NCBI GenBank assembly: GCA_039566865.1
Contig: CM076944.1
Location: forward strand, 14,716,501 to 14,780,500
DNA: 64,000 bases
Direction of reading: 5' to 3'
DNA from: Aurelia coerulea
Taxonomy: Eukaryota > Cnidaria > Scyphozoa > Semaeostomeae > Ulmaridae
Shown here: positions 55,856-64,000 of the stretch, piece after piece
Position numbering within the stretch: the first letter of the stretch is position 1
How the letters are laid out: each line of letters begins with the position of its first letter
Notes under the pieces: model-generated
Database searches by the model: none
Told to the model about the DNA's origin: nothing
What the model saw: the letters and a program-made list of their open reading frames with translations, nothing else
Program-made: the position numbers and the translations under genes

Positions 55856-56501
55856 GCCTAGCTGGTTTGATACTTTGAGTTCAAGGAAACGAGAGCATTT
55901 GTCTTGTCTCCCGTCGAAGTGTGAAAATCGAGACCAGGCTCAGGCAGAAAATGCAAGTTGCGCTTTTTTTATGATATCACGGCAAAGACCAAAATAAGAT
56001 GACCAGAGTATGAGCAGCGTTACGTTTATTTTTATTAGAAACTGCGCTTTTGACCCAGTGCTGAAAGTTTCCTAGATTATCAGATTTTGAAGCCTGAGAG
56101 ACAGAGTTTCTTCCAATCTTTCTTCTCTGTTTCCTTGTGCCCTTCCAGAATATTTCCTAGCGCACATTCATTTCTCCATAAGAAAATCTTGTGAGAAAGT
56201 CAACTCTGGGGTCCTTGATATAAAATAGAAAATTCGAGAAGGAATGTAAGAATTAGTTCAAGGAATCTGAAAGACACATCCGCTTTGTATTGTAATTTGT
56301 TACTCAGCACTTGAGTATTGTATAAACAGAGGCGTGGTTTCAAGTCAAAGTAGCCACTTTGTTTTCACTTGTTAGCACAGCTGTGGTTTTGCAAGATGCA
56401 GCCCCCTGAAATGTTATGAGTGGAAGTGGTCTTTTCTCCTCCGCTCAAGCAACATTGCGAAGCCAAAATGTGTTGCGCATTCGACGATGGATTACAATGG
56501 A
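55856..56501. other. Stretch without recognised features
   Basis: Follows the (AAT)n tail of LINE H. No gene or element identified by eye. Confidence 0.3.
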
Positions 56502-56885
56502 AATTTGCGGTGATGGCTCTCCCATAAGTATTTAATATGGCATTACGGTTTAAAAACCTTTCTTCTACGAAGGCGCGCTAAGACACAGGAATACAAGGAA
56601 GATATATTCAAATAACACGAGGCATTTACATCAGCAAGAGGAAACAGAACAGAGAAGAAAACAAGACAAGAAAACAAGACGAAGATCAAAACAAGGTAAA
56701 TAAATACGTAATTAAAATATCCGTGTCCTAAAACCCTTGTTCAGACCCTAGTTCATTCCATAGTTTAGCTCCCCTAAAAGAAAAGTTCTTTTGCGCTAAG
56801 AATTTTTCCAACAGCAGGTGGTTCAAATCCAGTTTAGAATTGCTAGAATTGCGTAATTCCCTTTTATAAATGATTTAAGAGCCTT
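56502..56885 (-). mobile_element. LINE 3' end: RT C-terminus and UTR (minus orientation)
   Basis: Minus strand: LRNSSNSKLDLNHLLLEKFL, AQKNFSFRGAKLWNELG, SEQGF and TAG near 56729, then the UTR that matches 53925-54173. Provides the coding anchor that identifies that UTR family. Confidence 0.85.
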
Positions 56886-56916
56886 TTTCTGAATTTCAAA
56901 ATTGTCTCTTTACAGG

Positions 56917-57010
56917 GATGGCAGGACTGACGTTGATTCAAACTATCGACCTATCTCTACACTAGCAGTGGCCTTGCGGCTCTTTGACAAATAATTAGCG
57001 ACTAATTCTA
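56917..57010 (+). pseudogene. Small RT block 1 fragment
   Basis: Plus strand: GRTDVDSNYRPISTLAVALR and LFDK, the RT block that precedes motif A. Too short to classify. Confidence 0.65.
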
Positions 57011-57320
57011 TTCTTTTCTCATCAAACACCATCATTTTCTTTCAACACAATCATGATTTCGAAATCTTCATTCCTTATTAACCTGTCTATTGAAGGGAAT
57101 AGACCTATACGTCGTAGCCATCATAAATAGGCTAAAGAAACACCCACAAATCCATGGTTTCTTTAGCTACACAATGAAATAGCAGGTGTCAAAGTTATCA
57201 AATACAATAGATCATTTAGAAAGCTTGGCCCGGGCAAGCTTTTCGCTGTGTCATTTTCCATTTAAGATGTACTAATAGCTGGTACCTGAACCTTGATAAG
57301 GGACAGTATACAGGTATCAC

Positions 57321-57800
57321 CTTTATAGACTTACACTGCTCCGTATTCATATGAAAACGGACAAAAAAGTATCCGTTATCGCCTTGCGTTAACACTGCTC
57401 CAGCCTGAGAACGGAGACTTTTGAAAACGTAAAAACGCAGTGTGCACACCTAAAACGCAAAAACGGTTACTTTGAAAACGCTAACAACAACAACAACAAC
57501 TCAACAACATGCTCAGCGCACGCCAATTTGAACAACTTCTCTCAACATGGCTGACTCACTCGAAGTTAGTGTAATGCTTGGAGTGTAATGCTTTGTAATG
57601 TTTTGGTGCACAAATTCCCAAGTTCAAAGAGAGGCGGTGGTCTCGTTTTCATAGCGTTTTCTCTTTTACTAGGAGCGGAGCAATATGAACGCTTCATCGT
57701 TTTCGTTGCGTTTTCATATGAACCCTGAGCAATGTGAACAGGTAAAACGAACCAATATAAAAACGGATAAAAACGAATACGGAGCAGTGTGAACATAGCC
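57321..57800. mobile_element. About 480-bp MITE with ACACTGCTCCGTATTC ends (hAT-like)
   Basis: Left ACTTACACTGCTCCGTATTC and right (reverse complement) GTTCACACTGCTCCGTATTC, followed by ATATGAAAACGG/TTATCCGTTTTTA-like segments. CACTGCTCCGT also resembles internal AACACTGCTCC (57391). TIR style suggests hAT, not proven. Confidence 0.75.
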
Positions 57801-58729
57801 AAAAATGCGAAGTCTTCTCGAACGCCATGACACATAACTCGACATTTCTCGGAAACAAAATACTGATGACACAACTTTCACTCAGGTTCAGGTGCGGTGC
57901 AAATAAATAAATTCCTGAAACATGCTCGGAATTGTTTGGATAGAAAATATTGAAATGAATGTATTTTGTATTCTTTCTCTTTCGTGCACATGTGTTGGCC
58001 GTTTCATTTCGCTGTGAGGAAGGGTACTCCGTTTGCGAGAGCCGAGAAACGCACAAAGTTAGGCCCTTTATTTACGAACTTTCATAGAGATCGGGGAGCA
58101 TATCTAGGAAGCAAGGAAATTGGTATAGAATTGAAAAATACCCTTCTTTTTTCTGTTTGTGTTTACTGGGGGGGGGGGGAGACCGGAACTGTTTATCACA
58201 AAACATTGTGGTTGGCCTATAGTCCAGGCAATTTTTCGCGCTACCTGTTCGGGTTGGATGAGAATAAAGTGTTTGGTTTTCAATCTCAAACATCGAAAAG
58301 AAATATGTCAGATGGGAAAAAAGCAGCAATAGCCAGTTCTATTTCTACCAATCCTGCCTAACTTTGAAAATTTACTATTACACTCGTTTTTTCCCAAATA
58401 AATCTAGGTCTAGGGCAGGCAGGTGTTTTCTTAAATTTTAAGACACTTGCTACCAAAGGTTTCTTCTGAGTTTATTATGTTTTCAATACCCTAAGTGTAT
58501 TGTGTGTCTGTTTTTATTACATGAGATTCAATTTACTTAGCAAGATCTCAAAATAACTAATAACATAATTCAGACTCAAGACAAGGTCAAAACATTTGCT
58601 GTACAGTGATGTCAAAACATTTGCCATTGCTGTACAGTGTCAAAATATTCTAGAATGACCATGGTTTCTCATTTTAAAAAATGAGCCACCAGTTTCTTAT
58701 ATTATGGTTCCTTATAAGAAAATTGAGTG
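57801..58729. other. Stretch without confident features
   Basis: Overlapping ORFs on both strands near 57970-58360 (the plus one 131 codons) carry no recognised motif. A G-run lies at about 58170-58179. CTGTACAGTG-type motif repeated at 58598-58642. Confidence 0.3.
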
Positions 58730-59199
58730 TACAGTAAAAACCCATGTAAAAGAACCGAGTGGATTAAGAGCCTGCAGGCTGAAATTTTGCAATTAGACCC
58801 CCATTGTATAAGAACCCATTCAGCCTGAAATTAAAAATAGTAGGTTCTTATATTTGTAGAGATTATTGGGGTCTTATTAGCTACATAAGTTTGTGGAAGA
58901 ATCAGAAATTTGTATATTGTCCAATGAGAAGCTTTTCTTTTGATTATATAAAAATTTATGATTCTTCCACAAATTCCTGTTGCGAATAATATCTCATACA
59001 CTCAACTGATGTGAACTGACAGTAAATAATATGCCTGAAGTTTGAATCTGAAGGAAAGGAATTCCTGAAAGTCCTGAATAAAATTAGAACCAATTTTTAG
59101 AACCTGAACATCCTCATTTCCTACTAAATACCCAAAACATAAGAACCTATTCAGGCTGACTTGCAAATTGTAGGTTCTTATATGCGGGTTTTTACTGTA
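58730..59199. mobile_element. 470-bp MITE with TACAGTAAAAACCC termini
   Basis: Left TACAGTAAAAACCCATGTAA and right TATGCGGGTTTTTACTGTA are inverted; GGTTCTTA/TAAGAACC motifs repeat inside, and TTTGTGGAAGAATCA (about 58889) pairs with TGATTCTTCCACAAA (about 58961). The copy at 4770-5106 has the same right end. Confidence 0.8.
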
Positions 59200-59553
59200 T
59201 CACAAAAAAGGGGATGTTGCCAGAAAGTTGTTGTCAGTTATTGCTTTTGACCCTTTGACAGACACTTTTATTGTCAGTAGAATGGTTCCATCCTCAAAAT
59301 AGTTTTACAAATAATATAAATTACAATCCCAGCCAAAACTCTTGAGACAATTTGCATAATGGAGGAAATTTCCAGTTAAGACCCCATTGCAATGTTAGAA
59401 GCAGATGGAAGCAAATAAATTATGTCACATATAGATGACTTCACAACTATGTGTTCTTTTATGATATCCACATTGAAATGGGGTGAGGGAGGGAGGGGGG
59501 GGGTCTTCAGCAGTGGAAGGAAGTAGTTTGAAACAGGCAGGGCAGGCGTCAAC
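59200..59553. other. Stretch between two MITEs
   Basis: No gene. G-rich runs near 59480-59505. Confidence 0.3.
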
Positions 59554-59720
59554 CAGTGGCAGACACTTGGGGGGGGGGCAGGAGGTGGGATCACCCCCCC
59601 CTCCCCAATGTTGGCTAGAACAAAGATATTGTGTTCACAAACAATGGAAATAAACAATGCTTTTTAACTGAAACAATAACTTTGCCCTCCCCCCAATATT
59701 TGGCAAAGTGTCCGCCACTG
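59554..59720. mobile_element. 167-bp MITE with CAGTGGCRGACACTT ends
   Basis: CAGTGGCAGACACTTGGGGG at the left mirrors CCAAAGTGTCCGCCACTG-like sequence (GCAAAGTGTCCGCCACTG) at the right. G and C runs inside pair with each other. Confidence 0.8.
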
Positions 59721-59822
59721 CTGTCAAAATGAAATGCATTTGTCTCAATGAATTTTGTCAGGATTGTAGTATTCCTAGGATATTCTTCATCCTACAACAG
59801 GATAGGAGAATTTTGTTTTTAT

Positions 59823-59859
59823 CCAATCAGCGAATTTGTTATGATCCGCCTTGGCCAAT
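59823..59859 (+). promoter_or_regulatory. Tandem CCAAT boxes 32 bp apart
   Basis: CCAATCAG at 59823 and CCAATCAG at 59855. The spacing of 32 bp equals three helical turns and is typical of paired NF-Y sites in real promoters. ATG codons follow at 59879 and 59938 (MPKTTILSKGVMQSFFSEFD), but no recognised product. The site could serve either strand. Confidence 0.35.
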
Positions 59860-60139
59860 CAGATCGCTAGAAATAACAATGGAAAGTGCGGGCGTCAGCG
59901 TTTTTCTTCAAAAGTAAACAAACGGAGCTGTGGGAAAATGCCCAAAACCACTATCCTTTCGAAGGGCGTGATGCAGTCCTTTTTCAGCGAATTTGATGGG
60001 GTTTCGAACTTTTTTGTGATGAACAGGACTTTTTCTTGAATCTTACCAGATATATTTTTGATATCTGCAGCGGTTCGCCCAAAATCAAAGCAGCGAAGCG
60101 GGGGTTTCCCTAACGGCTTACTACGCCTCATGACACACA

Positions 60140-61674
60140 AAGCAAAGTGAACAGGGCAACCGACGGCACGAAAATGCAGTTGTCAGATGAAGAATGAAAG
60201 CAAATTGGGACATCTCGGATCAGATACCTATTTTGTTGGAGCTAATGATCTATTTTAGGAAGACTTCTCAACGAGCCTGCTACAGATTTATCGTTATCAC
60301 TGTTTGGGTTTGGTTCATCTTCAAATTGACCGATTGCCTGCCGCTGTTCCTTGGTCTCATGGCTTCATGCATAGACTAGGCCTAGCAGTATAGCAGTCGC
60401 ATTCACCTGAAACAGAATCGCATCCATCCTTAGCTATGCTTCATTCGATTTCTTCACAAGAATATCCATTTGCCTCTACAGAAGTTGATCACATATGGGA
60501 CACATTTGCTGTTTGGTATGATCCATTTTACATGACATGGTAATGGCAGGAATGGCCACATCCACGAGAATGGCGCCATGTTGGATTCGTTCTTGATCTT
60601 GAACAGTGCTTCTGTGGTCATTCTTGTCGCAATGACACCATTTCTTAGCATTTTAAATGCAGTCAGCCACCCAGCCTGGTTAAATTTTGAGAGTTTTGGC
60701 CTATCTACAGGAGTAAAATTTCAGCAAGAAATCGAAATGAAGAATATAAACGTTGTTAATCTAAATGCACACAACATTCATAGACAAGTCAAAGGATTGC
60801 CTTTGAATATATTTTAGATCTTTGTTGTTTGTCTTTTAATTTGCACCTATGTTAATTCATAGATGCTACTGACCAATTCATTCCCACAATGCCCCCATCC
60901 CTTTTCATTGTCAGCCCTTTTTAATTTGGTCTTGTTGATGCCAAACACATTCTGATTTGATATGCAAATTTACAATCTAACCATTGATCAGTGGCATCTC
61001 TGGCACTTATTATTATTATCATTAGTATTATCATTATTATTTGTACTCTGAGCATTATACTGATATTCGGTCCTGCTCGGTATTGATGAAGAAGTTCAGG
61101 GTCTACTGTTTCTCAGAAATAACACAAACAATTTTACCACAACCTACCCACAACCCTGCAGACCCTAGTCTTTTATCAATATGAAAGCCCTGGAAATATA
61201 ATGTACATCAACCTATTTATGTTTGTTTAGTTTCATGATGGGACAGAATAATTACAAGAGGATTCATATTGTTGTATAGAAACTTTGTCCAACCAAAAGC
61301 TTCTTGAAGGTTTCTTAATCTTGATGCTAAAAAATCCGACAGTGATTTGTTTTTTGTTGTAAAAAAGATTCCAAGTACCTTCAGTGAGATATCACAACAA
61401 CGAACAGTTTTAACAGAAATCAGATCACACTGAAAATGATGGGAACATTCGTCATATTTTGAAATTCAATTTGCAATTTGGCCCAAAGTGCATGCAGAGT
61501 GCAAAAGTTTTCTTAGCTCTTTTAGTTGAGTGATTAGATGGAGGATTCTAAACGCAAGCTCTAATAAATGCAGGTAGATTTGGCACCATAATTTCAAGAC
61601 CATTTTGTAAGGTGCATGTATTTCAGCCCTGCTAGGCCAGCCTGATCTTGAATCAACTACATGAGAAGAATATA
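60140..61674. other. Stretch without recognised gene
   Basis: Only short ORFs; (ATT)n near 61008-61038; CCCTGCAGACCCTA at about 61154 matches the motif near 31889 and 32554. Confidence 0.35.
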
Positions 61675-62185
61675 AGACTACCCTCACATGAGCAAACTCA
61701 GACCGGTCTGAGTTTCAGATCGGTTTGAAACTCATTTTGGCTTGCGGTCAAAGCCCTTGGAGTGCTCACATGACACAGGCAAAATGAAACTCAGGTCGAC
61801 CTGAAAATCATTTCGGTTTCTCAGGTCAGTCTCAGTTTTCAGGTCAACCTGAAATTTTCATGTGAGCAGAAACTTTTTTATTGCAGGGCGAAATGAATTT
61901 TCAAAGCAGGTGTGAGTGGCATTCCTTGTGTTCTTTTGGCAATCAAAACAATCAAGATAAATCTTCAACAATGCAATCATAATTTTTCTGATTGACAGGG
62001 GAACGCACGCATTGTTTGTATTCAGGAACATTTTTGTGAAATGCGCATGTGCACAGCTAGTGAGCTGAACTCAAACCGATCTTAGAATGTTCATGTGAGG
62101 AGCCGGGCAAATTAGGAGACACAACCAAACTTCAAACCGATCTGAAACTCAAATCGGTCTGAGTTTTCTCATGTGAGGGTAGTCT
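61675..62185. mobile_element. 511-bp MITE rich in CAGACCGGTCTG-like motifs
   Basis: AGACTACCCTCACATGAG at the left and CTCATGTGAGGGTAGTCT at the right. Inside, ACTCAGACCGGTCTGAGTTT, CAGATCGGTTTGAAACTC, CTCAGGTCGACCTGAAA and AACCGATCTGAAACTCAAA are repeated half-palindromes, and TCACATGA/TCATGTGA recurs. No ORF. Confidence 0.85.
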
Positions 62186-62540
62186 AAGTGGTAAATCAAT
62201 GCAGAATGATTATTCAAATGTGATAATGTGTTTTCCTCCTTGAAGCAATGACTTTGAAACTTTCTGTCTCAAATTCTGTTTTTGAATGTAATTTTGCCAG
62301 CTCCTGGGCTTCATCAATTACATTGTTGGCTTACAGAGGTTCACCTCCTAACTTCAGTACTTTTTCATAGAAAGATCCAAATCAGAGAGTAAAACGTATA
62401 GAATTGGTTTGTTTCCAAATGTATTTACCATAAAGCAGACAGTAAAGATTGGGAAGACTGCTCCAGATGAGAATTTTGTTATTTCTAATATAGCAATTTG
62501 CAGTGAGGTTATTCTTGGGTCTCTGGAAGCTGTCTTTACC

Positions 62541-62998
62541 AGGCAGTGGCAGATTTAGGGGGCAAGTGGGGGCAACTGCCCCCTCATGATAAAAGTTCAG
62601 CTTGGCACCCCTTTTTGGTGAGAAAGCGCCCCTCGTCCTGACTCAAATGCACAATTTTCTAACTGTTTCGATTTAAATATGGCGGAAACGTATAAATCAA
62701 GGTGATATTTGATAGTAAATCAAAAAATTATCTTTCAAAAGCATCCAACAATTTTTGCACGCCTTCAAACTCACTTTCTGTTATATTTTTGGTGCCCTCT
62801 TTGCATTGACCCCCCTTCAATTTCGAGCTGGATCGACCCCTGTTACCAGGGCGGTAGAAAAGTTTTCGGATTTGGGGGAACTGTTCTTAAAACAATGGAG
62901 AACAATACATATAGTTAATGCTTGTGACACAGCATCATTGTTTTCAAAATTATTGGGGGGTCTTCAGCCCCCTGCCCCTGCTTCCTACAGGCCTGGTC
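62541..62998 (+). repeat. Probable decayed MITE with CAGTGGCAGATTTAGGGGG start
   Basis: Starts like the CAGTGGCRGA family at 59554 and ends with GCTTCCTACAGGCCTGG, which resembles the other family at 35503-35672. Ends do not match each other, so this may be two abutting relics. Confidence 0.4.
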
Positions 62999-63335
62999 AT
63001 TGCTAATAACTGATAGAAGCATACAGTATGTCAAATTTGTGCAAAAAACCTTTCCATCCTGGCATAAGCCATGTAAAACCTCGGACACTATCTAATTTTT
63101 CCTCAAAATTTTCAGAACCTAAAAATGTACAAAATTTAAATATTTTTAAAATATTGAAATATTTGGCATTTCATCTTCAGACTTCAGCATAATTTGCATA
63201 AAACTTTTGACAAGAGCCCCTCCTTTATTTGCTGCCTCCTCCTAACCCTTGTTATAAATTAATGCCTGCTCTGTGCAAGTGCAAAAGAAATCGCAAATAC
63301 TGTATGACAAAATCACAAAATTAGGAGCAATTTAC

Positions 63336-63422
63336 CTCTTCTAGTGATTCATGATTTTGAAGGTGTTGCATAAATTCTCCTTTGCCTCTGCATGTTTGTG
63401 AGCACCAAATGCAAATAATGGG
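63336..63422 (-). CDS. Possible exon encoding a C2H2 zinc finger
   Basis: Minus strand: TTCAACAG, then 29 codons PIICIWCSQTCRGKGEFMQH, LQNHESLEE, then donor GTAAAT. The motif C-x2-C-x12-H-x3-H is an exact classical zinc-finger spacing, and both splice borders and phase 0 fit. No neighbouring exon was found. DUS3L carries CCCH, not C2H2, fingers, so this would be another gene or a gene fragment. Chance is possible with one motif. Confidence 0.35.
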
Positions 63423-63578
63423 CTGTTGAACTTTTAATGTAAAGATCGTCGCAAGTCTGTTTGTTCTTCATAGTGTTCATTTCCGCACGTATTGAAATTT
63501 TCAGCAGCTTTACATTCACAAATCTCGTCAAAATGCTATTTTCCTCCCTCCAAAAATAAACATAATGTCGTCATTCAG

Positions 63579-63592
63579 TTTTCCCGCCAAAA
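63579..63592 (-). promoter_or_regulatory. E2F-like site
   Basis: TTTTGGCGGGAAAA (minus sense) is a full E2F consensus with A/T flanks. It lies about 160 bp upstream of the possible zinc-finger exon, in a locally GC-richer patch (63580-63645) that also contains a CGACGTCG palindrome. Confidence 0.35.
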
Positions 63593-64000
63593 TTTGTCGC
63601 CTGACCCAGCGCTTCGTGGTCCATGTTCGACGTCGAGGGAAGTGATCTAAGTGATATTAACTCCTGGAAATAACCACAAAACATGCCTGACTCTCATCTA
63701 TATTGAAAAATCTGTCTTTAACTTCGTTCTGTGGCAAATCAAATTCTGAATCATTCGATTTGAAGTCCGTTTCCCCTGCTGAATGACTTAGGCCCTTTCT
63801 GGCAAGAAGTCAAACGATGCCTTGGCAGGTGGCAGCACCACTGCACCTGAACAAATAATCCATCTTAGGAAAAAATGCCACAAAAAAGAATCTCCGATGA
63901 TACTGTATAATCTAAGCAATAATTTGAAGACTGCTTTTTGCGTTGGTGAGAGCCTTGAGCATCATCTTTGGCCTTTTACTCTTCGTTCGTTTGAATGCAT

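Noticed and set aside
57966..58361. 131-codon plus-strand ORF
   Set aside because: Long for this composition, but overlapped by antisense ORFs and crosses a G-run; no domain seen.
62200..62400. Minus-strand coding-like stretch (VIDEAQELAKLHSK)
   Set aside because: Composition is protein-like, but it is preceded by an in-frame TAA (possibly a GTAAGC donor), has no good acceptor and no recognised family.
53679..63335. Upstream DUS3L exons (GKLYLAPLTT and GEMA region)
   Set aside because: Searched on the minus strand for the expected codons with splice borders and not found; they are probably beyond the right edge.
1..64000. Retroviral or LTR retrotransposon genes
   Set aside because: No protease, integrase or paired long terminal repeats were recognised; all RT sequences read as LINE type.
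1..64000. tRNA or rRNA genes
   Set aside because: No cloverleaf with A and B boxes or rRNA-like segment was noticed by eye; a tRNAscan-SE/Infernal run would settle it.

Overview
This is eukaryotic, metazoan-type DNA. It is AT-rich, has GT-AG introns and no operons, and is packed with LINE retrotransposons, Tc1/mariner-type transposons, short inverted-repeat elements (MITEs) and tandem repeats. The mix would fit an invertebrate such as a cnidarian, but I infer that from general character and not from a diagnostic marker.

One host gene can be read with confidence. It is the minus-strand gene for tRNA-dihydrouridine(47) synthase (DUS3L/Dus3). Eleven coding exons run from 53678 down to the stop codon at 3562. 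Every junction has GT-AG borders and compatible phase. Together they give 924 nt (307 codons plus stop), covering most of the FMN-binding TIM barrel and the whole C-terminal domain. The N-terminal exons (CCCH zinc fingers, first barrel strands) were not found and probably lie beyond 64000. About 0.9 kb of coding sequence is spread over 50 kb.

Layout: 1-1555, a CR1/L2-like LINE with one in-frame stop. 3562-3634, last DUS3L exon. 3635-9533, an intron with a long-TIR MITE, an 80-bp minisatellite, a small palindrome and an internally deleted LINE (coiled-coil ORF1, PHD finger, endonuclease, 3' hairpin, no reverse transcriptase). 9534-9662, exon. 9663-36165, a 26.5-kb intron holding a 3.3-kb element with 425-bp inverted ends, a mariner-type transposase gene split by a LINE, a 3.65-kb satellite of about 57-bp units, and further LINE remnants. 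36166-48836, nine exons separated by introns of 0.8-3.7 kb that carry MITEs and LINE fragments. 48837-53615, an intron with four LINE or TIR remnants. 53616-53678, the most upstream exon seen. 53679-64000, LINE remnants (one split by a 341-bp foldback element with a 9-bp target duplication), several MITEs, a possible promoter and a possible C2H2 zinc-finger exon.

No tRNA, rRNA, CRISPR array, prokaryotic defence system or retroviral gene set was recognised. The noteworthy content is structural: a housekeeping gene stretched by repeats, nested transposons, two palindromes bounded by 9-bp direct repeats, a satellite with higher-order periodicity, and recurring terminal motifs that define small element families.
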